From Neostapfia colusana (Eukaryota; Streptophyta; Magnoliopsida; Poales; Poaceae), in contig JASWHV010000003.1 in assembly GCA_030760725.1 (NCBI GenBank), positions 62,701,264-62,765,263 on the forward strand: a stretch of 64,000 nt of DNA, in the 5' to 3' direction. Under the pieces are notes generated by a model. The model saw only the letters and a program-made list of their open reading frames with translations. It searched no databases and was not told the DNA's origin. The translations under genes were made by a program, and so were the position numbers. Of this stretch, positions 32,343 to 44,829 are shown piece after piece. Position 1 is the first letter of the stretch. Every line of letters begins with the position of its first letter.

Positions 32343-33170
32343 AACTACCCCCCTTAAATGGAATCTCGCCCCGAGATTCAGATGGTTCAGGGTTTCGAAA
32401 GTTTTGTTGAGAAAAATGGTTTCATTAATATGTGCAAGAAAGACGTTATCCAAAATTCGTATGATGAGGACAAGATGGTTAAGATCAAACTATTTGTCTT
32501 GCAATGATGGTTAGGTGTCAGACAACGGTTTCGATATGGTCAAGGAAATATAGACTTAATAACATAGGATACACACTACACAGAAGCACGCATATAGCAT
32601 CATAGCTTCATGACAATCGTCAGGGCTTCCGAGCTCGCTTCCTCTTAATTACTAGTCCTACGTTTTCATTTTATAGCCTTCCGTGGCAATTTTTCTTTTT
32701 CTTTTTCCATCGTCAGCGATGATCTATAATATGGATTATCTAATCGTGCTAGAAAACGCTAAAATGTGATGGGCTACCCCCTTAAATAAAGAAATACTAG
32801 TTTGCAATGCATCAAACAATAATTTTTTTAACTCATTGCGGTCAAGGGATGATCATCACTGATTGACCAAAACGGAACCTCAGCGAGTGGTGCATATTTT
32901 TTTTCTAGAAGTTTTTTCTTTGAGTTGTCTTTGTACATTAATCTTTATATTTTTGTCGACTAAGTCAAAAAATAACAAAGTTAGAAAACAAAATAAGATT
33001 TTTTTTGAGAAGGTAGATGAGGCTGGACCTTAGCTATGATAAAAACAAATTAAGTAATAATTTTTCATAATAAGATATTTTTTTAAAAAAAATCTAAAAT
33101 AATATATCCTTAATACGTCCATTTCTAACTAGGTTTGCGTCCTACGGGCAACCTGACTCTGATACCACTT
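32343..33170 (-). other. Interior 1 of element D (828 bp, non-coding)
   Basis: On minus it runs PBS (33157-33167), leader matching element I for about 60 bases, an AT-rich middle, and the polypurine tract at 32343-32357 (minus TTTAAGGGGGGTAGTT). It contains no gag, pol or ORF0 sequence and no credible ORF. Confidence 0.82.
33157..33167 (-). other. Primer-binding site of interior 1 (initiator Met)
   Basis: Plus-strand CTCTGATACCA, which is TGGTATCAGAG on minus, a few bases inside the D2 LTR edge (33171). Confidence 0.9.
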
Positions 33171-33413
33171 TGTCACACCCGGTTTTCCATAAAGAACAAC
33201 CGAGCTTATTCTCACATGTATGCCAGGATCAGTTGACTCATACATGTGCCAACAAGAGTGTAATATCATTTTATTACAAGCAAAGTTCATCGTGTAACAG
33301 AATACTACAAATATATGTGATAAAAATAGTATTACACACTAATAAATGTAATCAGCGGAAGTCAACTACGTGGTGCTCCAAATCCACAAGCGTTGCCCGG
33401 GGGTTTCACCAGC

Positions 33414-33472
33414 CTAGAACAACTCATCGGAATCAAAGTCTTCTTCGTTGTAATCTAAGTCTTCATTTACAC
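33414..33472 (-). other. Candidate LTR last exon (D2)
   Basis: On minus, two bases plus 18 acidic codons to TAG (33414-33416), after GCTGCTAAG. The acceptor AG is kept, but the usual CAG is AAG here; D3 has CAG. Length and phase are the same as in D3 and I. Confidence 0.5.
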
Positions 33473-33506
33473 CTTAGCAGCATATGAAATCCAACAAAAA
33501 CATGTT

Positions 33507-33526
33507 TGAGTACCAAAGGGTACTCA
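33507..33526 (-). other. Hairpin upstream of the last-exon acceptor (D2)
   Basis: On minus: CTTGC then TGAGTACC-CTTT-GGTACTCA, an 8-bp stem. It is the D/I counterpart of the 5-bp stem at 9263-9278. Confidence 0.55.
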
Positions 33527-35978
33527 GCAAGGTAGGAAAAGATGTTATGGAGGCTAATAAAAAGGAAAGGCTGACTCTGTTTAGTACTATGCATTAAACC
33601 TAGACCTTAGCTTTAATTAGCAACCTATATTACTAAGTGATCAATCCCACCATCTTTGTAAATAAGTCATTAATGTCAGGTTACACCACCTAACAACCTT
33701 TTTCAACTCATATCCATGTTTCTCTAATCATGGACAAGTCCAAGCCGCTCTTGACCGTGAGCACGGCTGTCATGACAGTTTGGTTCTCTACAGAGATTGT
33801 ACCACTTTACCAACAAGTAGTGATTTAATCCTCTGTTGCCAGGTGGACTAAGAACCTCCCTGATATCCGTGGTTGCAAGCCACATTACACACTTTCTTTG
33901 GTGTGCGATCAGGAGATCACTACATGGCCTCTACAAAGAGTCTACCGACAAGTACAAGCCCACTGAGGTTTCATTGCTGCAGTTCCTGGGAGTAAACACT
34001 CCCCTGAAGAAGCGCCCTCTTGAGCCTTGCATTTTCTAGGGTAGTCCAAAAATTTGACTCCCATTCCCCGCACCATCCAAACACTTATACTATACCGTCA
34101 AACTCCTAATTAATTGGCCAAGCTGCCCCATCTCAGTCTTGTGGTGGCACTGTAAAGCCGGGTTAACTGTTCCATGAACCGGTCCTTAGAATCTAAGACA
34201 TACACTATCACTAACCCAACTCTCGTGCACGAAGCACCATCCAAAACAACCAGCCTGTCTAGATTCCTATCACTATCACACACTCTTGTGTCTCTCATAA
34301 ATACCACAAGACAAATAATAACTATTTTTCATTCATTTATTAAGTACTAAGCATGGCTAAGCACATAAAATGACAATTAACACATCCTAACTAAATCCCA
34401 CCATAGTTTCAAGGAATGATCTATAAAGATCTAGTCATATGTCCTAAACTTGATTTCATATTGAAGACAACATGCAAATATTCTAACTAATCATCTTAGA
34501 ATAGGAGCAAAGTGGTCAAGGAACACTTGCTTTTGAATTGCTGCTCGGTTACTTCAAAATCTTGTTCTTGAAGATTAAGAAATGTCTCTTGTGATGGTTC
34601 TACCAATGAATATGCACACAAAACAATGCAAACATGCAATAAGAACATAGCATTTTACCTAAAACATACATGTATATAGAATTTCATTCATGTTTCATTT
34701 GTTTCTATGTGTGTTGAGAGCAAGAATGGTTTAATAACATGATATATATCTTTATATTTAGTTTTTGTGTTAACAAAACATTTATTTCCTAACTTATAGC
34801 AATTTATAACAGTTTTTAGAGTGTATATATGCATATATACTAATTTTATTATAATTTAAAATCTAAAAATTGTTCTAAAAGTTTTATTAAAACTATTTCT
34901 AGAACATATATTGATATTATTGTATTTTTAGAATTTATATATGCAATTTAGACAATTTCCATAAATTTTCTGAAGTATATATGGTTTTTATTTGAATTTC
35001 AGCATTAATTTATTACTTAGAATGCATTTTTGGCCTATAGAAATAATTCTTTTAATTTCAGAACATATATACTAGATAAATTGTTGAAAACAGATTATTT
35101 AATAAGTTTTTACCATTTTTCCAACATTATTTACCCTATTTTGATTATTTACATAATTAAATATGATGTTTTAAACTTTCCTGGATCAAAATGGGATATC
35201 TACAGTTTTTCTAGGGTCCAAAATAAATTTCTGAATTATTTTTCTTAATTTACAAAATATTCAGGGGCTATTCAGTTAATTTATAGTAATTTCCCAAATT
35301 TCTATAAAGTATGAGGTTCTTTCCGCAAAGTTTAGGACCTATGTCAATTCCTTTGAAAACTATAGGGGGTTGTCTCAAAAATTTCCAATGGCTACGGCCT
35401 GTTTGAATTTAGGCCGTCAGATTCAATTTGGACAGCTCAGATTTAAAATAACCGAACCAGTATGTTCCTTCTAATCTCAGCCGCCCACGGGAAACGGAAG
35501 TCCCGGATGTAGCCACATCACCCCAATTTCGGAGAACAGTGCACGGCGGTGGCGCACGCCGGAATCTGGCGGCGAACTGGCCGGAGACTTCCGATTTTAA
35601 CCTATTCTTAAGCCGTTTCTTGAGTTTTCTACTCCAAATCGAAGAGGAGGCCACGTGGAACTCACCTAGGCTGTTTCTTTGATCTCGGAACGACCGGAAG
35701 TGGGTCGGCGACGGCGAAAGGCAGAGAACACCGACGATCTCCGTCGGTGAAGCACTTTGGCCACTTTTGCTCGTTGTTTTGCTTCGGGAAATCTCTTGTG
35801 GCAGGGAGGAATTTGAGCGCAATTTGGTGAGAGAAAATGATTAGATTTCCAGTGTTTAATAGATGACCGAGGGTGGCAGTTGACGGAGAGAGCGGGCGCA
35901 CGGCGCGGACGCGAGCGAGCGCGAAAGGGCATGAGCGAGCGGCGTGAGCGGTTGTTTTTTTCCACGTGGGTTGTGACA

Positions 35979-36793
35979 AACTACCCCCCTTAAATGGAAT
36001 CTCGCCTCGAGATTCAAAAGGTTCATGGTTCGAAAGTTCTGTTGAGCAAAATGGTTTCATTAATATGTGCAAGAAATACGTAATCCAAAATTCGTATGAT
36101 GAGGACAAGATGGTTAAGATCAAACTATTTGTCTTGCAATGATGGTTAGGTATCAAACAACTGTTTCGATATGGTCAAGGAAATATAGACTTAATAACAT
36201 AGGATACACACTACACAGAAGCATGCATATAGCATCGTAGCTTCATGACAATCGTCAGGGCCTCCGAGCTTGCTTCCTCTTAATCACTGGTCCTACATTT
36301 TCATTTTGTATAGCATTCCGTGGCGATTTTTCTTTTTTTTTCATCATCAGCGATGATCTACAATCTGGATTATCTAGTCGTGCTAAAAATGCGAAATGTG
36401 ATAGGCTACCCCCTTAAATAAAAAATACTAGTTTGCAATGCATCAAACAATAATTTTAACTCATTACGGTCAAGGTATGATCATAACTCGTTGATCAAAA
36501 CGGAACCTCAGCCAGGTGCATAATTTTTTCCTAGAAGTTTTTTTCTTTGAGTTGTCTTCGTACGTTAATCTTTATATTTTTGTCGACTAAGCCGAAAAAT
36601 AACAAAGTTACAAAACAAAATAAGATTTTTTTGAAAAGGTAGATGAGGCCGGACCATAGCTATGATAAAAACAAATTAAATAATAATTTTTCATAATAAG
36701 ATATTTTAAAAAAATGCTAAAATAATATATCGTTAATACGTCCATTTCTAACTAGGTTTGCGTCCTACGGGCAACCTGGCTCTGATACCACTT
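35979..36793 (-). other. Interior 2 of element D (815 bp, non-coding)
   Basis: Near-identical to 32343-33170. Polypurine tract at the left edge (35979-35993), PBS complement at 36780-36790, AT-rich middle, no ORF. The two interiors have the same endpoints, so they descend from one short element, not from two independent deletions. Confidence 0.82.
36780..36790 (-). other. Primer-binding site of interior 2 (initiator Met)
   Basis: Plus-strand CTCTGATACCA next to the D3 LTR edge at 36794. Confidence 0.9.
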
Positions 36794-37036
36794 TGTCACA
36801 CCCGGTTTTCCATAAAGAATAACCGAGCTTATTCTCACATGTATGCCAGGATCAGTTGACTCATACATGTGCCGACAAGAGTGTAATATCATTTTATTAC
36901 AAGCCATGTTCATCGTGTAACAGAATATTACAAATATATGTCATAAAAATACTGTTACGCACTAATAAATATAATCAGCGGAAGTCAACTACGTGGTGCT
37001 CCAAATCCACAAGCGTTGCCCGGGGGTTTCGCTAGC

Positions 37037-37095
37037 CTAGAACAACTCATCGGAATCAATGTCTTCTTTGTTGTAATCTAAGCCTTCATTTATAC
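37037..37095 (-). other. Candidate LTR last exon (D3)
   Basis: On minus, acceptor GCTGCTCAG, then two bases plus 18 codons rich in D and E, to TAG 37037-37039. Differences from D2 do not disturb the frame. Confidence 0.55.
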
Positions 37096-37129
37096 CTGAG
37101 CAGCATATGAAATCCAACAAAAGCAAATT

Positions 37130-37149
37130 TGAGTACCAAAGGGTACTCA
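37130..37149 (-). other. Hairpin upstream of the last-exon acceptor (D3)
   Basis: TGAGTACC-CTTT-GGTACTCA on minus, preceded by CTTGC, as in D2. Confidence 0.55.
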
Positions 37150-37250
37150 GCAAGTGGGAAAAGATGTTATGGAGGCTAATAGAAAGGAAATGCTGACTCT
37201 GTTTAGCACTATACATTAAACCTAGACCTTAGCTTTAATTAGCAACCTAT

Positions 37251-37255
37251 ATTAC
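37251..37255. repeat. Target-site duplication ATTAC, left copy (element C)
   Basis: ATTAC here and at 51228-51232 flank the TG...CA-bounded element C. Joining 37255 to 51233 restores the D LTR sequence as seen in D2. Confidence 0.96.
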
Positions 37256-40229
37256 TGTGACGGACCAGAATCTGTACGCCCAGGATCTCAGAGGGTGGTG
37301 CTGCTCGATGCGACACCCGACAACACGAAACATAAGGACATTGTATTACATAGAAAAACAAACTGAATATGTACAAAGTAGTACACACCTTCAGTTTACA
37401 ACTAAGTACAGAGTTTAATAACAGCGGAAGCTAAATTTATACAACTCACCCTGCCTAACTAGCAAAAGTCGGTTGTCCAGCCCTATGGACAACCCACACT
37501 AGCTTCACTCCTAAGCTCAGCGCGGTGTGTACGGCTTCCATTCAGCCGTGGTCCCCGATGGAGGGTAGCCCTCGCCGGTGGACTCGTACCCCGAGTCCAT
37601 GGGGTAATCCTCACCTGAAAAACACTCATAGCAGCAACCGTGAGCACGATGGCTCAGCAAGTCTTAACCGACTCACCTACACATGAAACTCTATATGCAG
37701 GTCATAACAAATATAGGATGGCACATTGAAGCAAAGGACACACCTACAAGTTCATCCTTAATTCATCTTTTAGCCACAAGTTAATAGTTCATGAATCTGA
37801 AATTTAGTAAGCGATATTTGGTGGCACACATGTAGCAATACAATTTATACATATCAACAGAATTGAATCACAATAATCCATAATTTATCTACATCACGAC
37901 GCAGTGAACAAGCGGTACTCATCACCGCAAGGGACGGCGAATCGACTCGATATACACCTGCAGGGATACCCGAATAGCACGTCACATATGCCCACACGCG
38001 GAGCTGCACACAGCACGCTCACCCTGTGTAGTATGGGACAACCTTTCACTCAACAGCCCGAACGTCGAACCGGTCGCACCCAAACGGACAGGAGGTTCCC
38101 TACACGATATGTGAATTTAAATGCAATGTGTTCAATCGAGTATGTAAAGACCATAACTCTAGCTAGACATCCCCTTTGGCTCTGAAACTTTTATGATGGC
38201 TTGGTAGGGTCCTAACCAGAGACTTGACCAAGTTTTATTTAAACAAAGTTCATTTGTGCTCTGTACACATAAAAGTTTATTTGGTCATTACTAGAGCCTC
38301 TAAGGATTTCTAGGAATTTTCATGGCTCCAACCATTACTTTTTGGAAACTAGAATTTGAGATGGTTCTAATAGAACAGGAAAAATAATAAGTTTCATGAG
38401 CTGAAACTTGTTTTGCTGGATAGTACTCAAAAAGATAAATCTAACAAAATTTGGTTCACTAAATTTGGAGCTTCCTAGTAAAAGTTATAGTCCTAGAAAT
38501 GTTTAAATCCTGCATGCGGGCCCCACCACACGCCTTCTTCCTCCTCGCGCGCGCCCGAGCGTTCGGCGGCGGTGCACTCCGGCGAAGATCACCGAAAGTG
38601 ACTTCCTGTCCGCCCACAGGGCTGAAACTGGCCGCTTAGCCCTATCTCGCCACGTGGAACTCGCCTCGGGGGTCAGAGCTCACCGGCGGTGACCGGAAAT
38701 GACCGTGCGATGTCAACCGTGGAGGATAGGGTTCCGGCGAGGTAGTTCTTCCTCTCTGAGGCACAAAAAGGGTCACGGTTTGCTCGTGGAGCACCAGTGG
38801 ATCACAAGGAACCTGACATGAGCAGCCTCGGAAGTTAAAAGTGCTTGCAAATCCACTCTCGACGGGGACCCGAGCCGTTTTTGCACCGGCGGCTATAAAA
38901 ATGGCTATAACTGGGGCATTTCTGGATGGTTTGACTCGGTTCTTCCTCGAGGAGGGACGCTAGGAGGTGTAGAAGCTACTTGTGAGCTAGCTTGACCATT
39001 GTTTCAACGTATAAACCGATTTTTTGGTTTTGGCCGAACTCGGTACGTTGCACTAGGGTTCGAAACTTTCTAAAATTCTTGCTACACGGTGGATCATTTG
39101 CCGAATGGTTTGCAGCTACACCATCTAGGGATCCCCACACACCTTTCTTGTGTAGCAAGTTGACGGAGAAGATGGCCGGATTGGGCTATCGACGGTGAGC
39201 CGAAGCCAAGCTCCGCCGGTCCCTTCCCGGTTCTCGACTTCGACGGCTAAATGGCACGTAACAGAGCACAACTCATCGGTGTAGCACGGGGAGCAGCTAG
39301 AGCACTTCTTGGCGCTCCTTTTTGCTGTATAGACCGTGAGCAACCAGTGATCGGCGCCGGTGTTTGCTGAAGGATCGGAGGCGTGGTCGCCGGTGGTTGT
39401 TTTTGCGCGCGGGAGCTGAGCAGAGCGGCGCTAGCTGGGGAAGAAAGCGAAGTGCGGTTGTGTAGCATACGTGGACGATCAGCAGGGTCGCGAGCTGATC
39501 AGAACCAGTGCTGGCACGCGCGTGCGATAAACGAGTTGAGGCGGCAACGTTCTCGGCAGCTGACCGAAGGCAACAGAGGCGGTTCTCCCCGCTTTCAGTC
39601 TCTGACCAGTGGGTCCCCCTCCCCTCTAATTCCTTTTCTCTTTTTCATTTTTGTTTTCACTGAAAAGATCTCAGCTACTCACATTTTGAATGAGAGACTT
39701 AGCCACAAAGTCATGGCTTGAATTTGAATTCCACAATTTGAAATTGGTTCAGCTAAATTGGCTGCACATTTTAATTTGAAATTCAAATTCAGTTTTGAAT
39801 TAATGCAAATTTAGCTCCCGACAATATAAACTCCAATGAGGATGAAAATTTGTGTACTAACTCATAAAAATGTGCTGAGTTTGAATATGAAGTCAACTTT
39901 TGAATTCAAGTGATGAAAACTAGCTGAAATTTTAATTTGCATTCAAATAGCCCTTTTTACAAATGTCTCCAAAAGTGGCTCAAAAGAGTTTGGATTTGCA
40001 TGAAACTTGGTATGATCATTCCTAAAAGTATTTAGGGCCTAATGGGAAACCCATCCTCTCATGTTTATGTGTGTGAGCTCCTGATTTTTGGAGTTATGGG
40101 TTTTTCCTCTAATCACCCTCTTGATCGTGTTTACTTGCTCTTCACAAATGTTCATGAGCTAACCACTAAGTTAGCTGTAGTGTGGTGAGGTGATGAACCT
40201 TTTAGCAAGTGACTTATTGGACTTTTACA
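37256..40229 (-). repeat. 3' LTR of element C (2,974 bp, internally deleted)
   Basis: On minus it starts TGTAAAAGTCC and ends CCGTCACA. Relative to the 5' LTR it lacks about 1.2 kb at a junction near 38106 (this removes exon a and the conserved intron block), about 270 bp near 38380 and about 30 bp near 38491. The last exon is retained at 37517-37614. Confidence 0.93.
37517..37614 (-). other. Candidate LTR last exon (C 3' LTR)
   Basis: On minus, after GTTTTTCAG: two bases plus 31 codons to TGA 37517-37519, ending E-W-K-P-Y-T-P-R. The tail matches the E-W-E-(P/S)-C-T-P-P-C end of A and B. Confidence 0.55.
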
Positions 40230-40243
40230 TCCCTACCCCCTTA
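40230..40243 (-). other. Polypurine tract of element C
   Basis: On minus AAGGGGGTAGGGA directly before the LTR TGTAAAAG. A and B have a comparable tract. Confidence 0.9.
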
Positions 40244-40294
40244 AAAGAATCTCATCCCGAGATTATAAAAGAAGAGACGAAGATGTACGAGGAA

Positions 40295-43200
40295 TTACCC
40301 GTGATGAGATGCCATGAAATCCTGGTAGTTTGAGTGAAGGAACTTCTCGCTCTCCCACGTCGCTTCTTCAGCGGTGTGGTTGCTCAAAAGTATCTTGTAG
40401 AACCACAGCGTTCGGTTACGCATGGTCCGAGCCTTCTCATCAATAATCGCCACCGGATATTCAGCATACGTTAAATCCGGTTGCAGCTCGCCAATGTCTT
40501 CGGTGGGAACAGCAGCCGTATACTTCAGACATTTCCGTAGTTGTGAAACATGGAAAACATCGTGAACACCAGCGAGGGATGCCGGCAGCTCTAGTCTATA
40601 CACCACTGGTCCACACTTCTCGGTGATAGCATTGGGTCCATCAATCGGGGAGCGAGTTTCCCCTTTACGCCGAATCGGTGCACGCCTCTCCTTGGAGATA
40701 CACGGAGGTACACATGTTCCCCGACATCGAAGTGTAGCGGCCTATGCCTCTTATCAGCGTAACTTTTTTGCCGGGATTGAGCGGCCTTCAAGTTGGCTTG
40801 AATCATCCAAACGCGCTCTTCGGCGTCGTTCACCACATCAATCCCGAACGTGACCCTTTCCCCGGACTTGCACCAGTTCAATGGGGTGCGGCATTTGCAA
40901 CCGTAGAGAGCCTCATATGGTGCCATCTTGATACTCGCTTGATAGCCATTGTTGTATGAGAATTCCGCCAATGGTAGCTGATCATCCAAGTTTCTACCGT
41001 GGTGGATGGCACACGCTCTCAACATGTCTTCTAATACTTTGTTCACCCTCTCAGTTTGCCCGTCCTTCTGAGGGTGATAGGCGGAGCCTCTAATCAGTTT
41101 AGTACCCAAGGCAACGTGCAACTGCTCCCAGAAATGAGCCACAAACAGTGCCCCTCGATCTGAGATTATGGTCTTGGGTACCCCATGCAAGCATAAGATT
41201 CTTGCAATGTAGAACTCCGCAGACTTACTGGCATGGTAACGTGTATGCACGGGAATGAAGTGAGCCAACTTGGTTAATCGGTCAACGATTACCCAAATGG
41301 AATCATGCTTGTTGGAAGCCAGGGGTAATCCCACAATGAAATCCATGCTCACATCTTCCCACTTCCATGCTGGAATTTTCAGGGGTTGCAACAGCCCTGA
41401 TTTTCTCATGTGATCCGCTTTCACTCGTCTACACGTATCACACTCAGATACGTATTTAGCCACTTCCAACTCCATCTGTGTCCACCAAAATTTTCTTTTC
41501 AAATCTTGGTACGTTTTGTTGCTGCCCGGATGAATGGAGAATTTATACAAGTGAGTTTCATCAAGGATTTTCTTTCTCATCTCCATATTCCGGGATAAGA
41601 CTATGCGGTCATTGAACCATAGTGTCCCCTCATCATCTTTCCGGAAACATTTAATATCCCCGCTGTCTATCCGTCTCCGGACATGTGCCAATCCCTTGTC
41701 AACTTTCTGAGCTGCAATGATATCCTCCCTAATGGTAGGGATGAGGGCAAGGTTGTAGAGTGATCCATAAGGAACCAAGTATAAACTCGGCTCTTCCTCT
41801 TCCACTGGTGTAATGGTGAGGTTATGGACATGTGATTTTCGACTTAGCGCGTCGGTAACCACATTCGCCTTGCTGGGGTGGTAATGAACCTCAATCTCAT
41901 AATCTTTAATTAGTTCTAACCACATCCTTTGCCTCATATTCAGCTCCTTCTGGGTGAAAATGTATTTCAAGCTCTTGTGGTCGGTGTAGAGATGCACCAA
42001 ATTCCCCAGGAAATAGTGCCTCCACATTTTCAGCGCCAAAACCACAGCAGCGAGCTCAAGATCATGAGTCGGATAGTGCTGCTCATGGTTTCGAAGTTAG
42101 CGTGAGCCATACGCAACCACACATCCTTCTTGCATCAACACGCAGCCGAGCCCGATACCAGACGCATCACAATACACGTCGAAGGGCTTGGTTGTATCCG
42201 GTTGAGCTAAGACCGGGGCTGTTGTGAGATGCTTCACCAATGCTTGGAACGCTCCTTCACACGCTGAGTTCCAAATATATTTTGTTACCTTCTTCAATAA
42301 TTCTGTCATTGGCTTAGCAAGCTTGGAGAAGCTTGGAATGAATCTCCGGTAATATCCTGCTAAACCGAGGAAGCTTCTGACTTCATGGACAGAAGTGGAG
42401 GCTTTCCATTTCAGCACTTGCTCAATTTTGCTTGGGTCAACCGCAATGCCTTCCGCTGAGATAATATGTCCCAAAAATAGCACTTGGTTGATCCAGAACT
42501 CACATTTGCTGAACTTAGCATAAAGATGATGGTCTCACAGTCGTTGAAGGACGATTCTCAAGTGTTCGGCGTGTTCTGCTTCTATCTTGGAGTAAACCAA
42601 GATATCATCAATGAAGACCACAACGAACTTGTCCAACTCCGGCATGAACACCGAGTTCATGAGATACATGAAATGTGCCGGAGCGCTAGTGAAACCAAAA
42701 GACATGACGAGATATTCATATAAGCCATATCTCGTCAAGAAGGCCGTCTTCGGAATATCCTCCGCCCGGATTTTTATTTGATGATACCCGGAGCGACGGT
42801 CCATCTTGTAGAACACACTTGCACCAACAAGCTGATCAAACAGGATATCAATGCGGGGCAGTGGATATTTGTTCTTGATGGTGACGGCGTTGAGCGGCCA
42901 GTAATCCACACACAGCCTCAAGGTTTCATCCTTCTTCTGGACGAATAGCGCCGAGCATCCCCAAGGCGAGGAACTCGGTCTAATGAAACCCTTGCTCACA
43001 AATCATTGAGCTGTTCTTTCAACTCAGCCAGCTCGTTCGGAGCCATTTTGTACGGCCTCCGCGATATTGGTGTAGTTCCGGGTGCAAGTTCTATCTTGAA
43101 CTCCACATCCCGTTCGGGTGGCATGCCCGGAAGATCATCCGGGAACACGTCGGGATACTCTCGGACTACAGGGATGTCCTCTAACTTGGAAGCTTCAGTA

Positions 43201-44829
43201 TTATAGGCGGCTGAATCTTCCGGGACTGGATTGTCTAGTATGAGGGACTGTGAACAGTGTAGTGGGGAGTTGAGGTGAACTGTCCGTGATAATGTTTCTA
43301 GGACAGCGCCATGGTAACTTAGCCATGACATCCCTAAGATTGCATCAATCTTCTGCCCCTCATTATTAATCATAGTAGTGGGATCTATCTTCCCACCTTA
43401 GCACAGTGGTGCTTTCGGAATCATCATAGTTGCTGAAATCTTCCCTCTCGGTGACCAGATCATATAAGAGCACTCGGTTGGAGACTTCCAGTTGGTCCTT
43501 AACCACATATGATGCACTTATGAAGTTGTGGGTTGCACCAGAATCAAATAAAATGATGATGGCTTGATCGTTGAGAGTGAACGTACCTGCCAGCACGCTT
43601 TCTCCCTCCGGGGCGTCCTCATTGTCGAGGTTGCGAACGCCCCTGGTTCACTGACCTCCCTTCTTGACTGGAGGTCAGCCTCGAGCACTGCCTTGATATT
43701 GGGATTGCCCGCTGCTCTGCTGCCCCTGGGGACAGTCCTTCGAGAAATGGCCTGCCTGGCCACACGTGTAGCAGGTGTAACGAGGCGGTCCTCCGCTGAT
43801 CGGCGGACGGAAATCCGGGGTGCGTTGTGGCGGTGGAAACGCCCGGGGTACCATCTGCTGCTGCTGCTGCTGTTGCGGTCGCGGTGGTGGCATCGGCGGT
43901 CAGAACGGGGGTGGCTGAAAACAATGACCCCCCGAACTTCTGAGGTCGCGCCGGTGGATGCCACTGCTGACCGGATGGTGTCCGATACACCATGCGGTAT
44001 TTTTGAGGAGCTCCACCGCCGCTGCTTGGTGGAGTGCTTCGCTTTCGCTGCTCAGCCGCCAATTCCCGCTGAGCATCTTCTTGCATGATCGCGGCGTTGA
44101 CGAGGTCGTTGAAAGTGCCATGATTGAATTGTACGAGATGCGTCTTCATCTCGGGATTTAACCCCCGATAGAACTGCTCTCGCTTCTTCTCCTCGGTGGA
44201 GACATAATCTGACGCATACTGCGCCAGATGGTTGATGGCACGGGAGTAGTCGTGGGCACTCCTCCCACCCTGCTTCAGCTCCAAGAATTCTTGGAACTTC
44301 CTCTTCATTATCCCGGGAGGGATATGATAGGCGCGGAACGCCTTCCGGAATTGTTCCCATTCCACGGTGTGGCCAGCAGGCAGTGAGGCGACATAGTTCG
44401 CCCACCATGCACCGGCGGCACCGTGAAGCTGCTGCACCGCGAAGAGAGTCTTCTGCCGCTCCGTGCATTGGAGCAGCACGAACTTGGACTCGATCGTCCG
44501 CAGCCAGTTGTCGGCCTCCAGTGGTTCTACCGCTTCGGTGAACACCGGAGGATGCGTACTCATGAAATCCGAGTACGTCGTAGTGTGGGGCTCATGGGGC
44601 CCCCTCTCTTGATGCCTCCCGCCTCGGACGTATTCTGCACAATCGTGTGGAGCAGATCGGTCTGCTCCTCACGATTGCCCACCAGCGCTGCGGTCACATC
44701 CGCTAGTGTAAGCGGAGGCGGCAGTGGTGGTTGTTGCTGCAGGGTACTGTCGTAGGCAGGTGGCTGGGAGGCATCACCCCCTTGCTGGCTAGAGCCACCG
44801 ACCTCATGCATGGCCCGAGTATGAACCAT
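40295..44829 (-). pseudogene. gag-pol of element C (gag-PR-RT-RNaseH-IN-chromodomain-like), broken
   Basis: The start is ATG 44829, directly after GGTTGCAG. On minus: Q/P-rich gag N terminus (44829-44600), gag domain with WLRTIE and RAYHIPPG (44563-43930), CCHC C-x2-C-x4-H-x4-C (about 43780-43735), protease FDSGATH (about 43540), RT with DRRSGYHQIKI and FIDDILVYS (42999-42560), RNase H YCDASG (about 42175) and YTDHKS (about 41985), integrase HLYKFSIHPG with C-x2-C (about 41535-41415), core D in MDFI, D in SDRG, E in TERVNK, then FHVSQLRKCLK and NRTLWFYK...WESEKF. Lesions: frameshifts near 44590, 43905, 43660, 43385, 42997 and 40645; TGA near 42533 and TAA 42097-42099. The FHVSQ to WES end is chromodomain-like. 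Confidence 0.94.

Larger units (their letters stand above)
33171..35978 (-). repeat. LTR D2 (complete, 2,808 bp)
   Basis: On minus it starts TGTCACAACCC and ends CCGGGTGTGACA. Reading on minus, a GC-rich part (35400-35960) comes first, then AT-rich sequence, a hairpin (33507-33526) and a small last exon (33414-33472). It is shared by both interiors as 5' LTR of one and 3' LTR of the other. Confidence 0.9.
36794..37255 (-). repeat. LTR D3, left part (interrupted by element C)
   Basis: Matches the first 460 bases of D2 (from 33171) and stops at ATTAC, where C is inserted. It contains the last exon (37037-37095) and hairpin (37130-37149). It resumes at 51233. Confidence 0.9.

Noticed and set aside
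32343..36793. D units as TRIM elements
   Set aside because: TRIM LTRs are a few hundred bases. These are 2.8 kb, which fits a LARD-like or deletion-derivative class.
43619..43930. Serine/threonine-rich C-terminal extension of the C gag frame
   Set aside because: It results from a frameshift. The adjacent frame carries the real proline-rich region and CCHC knuckle.
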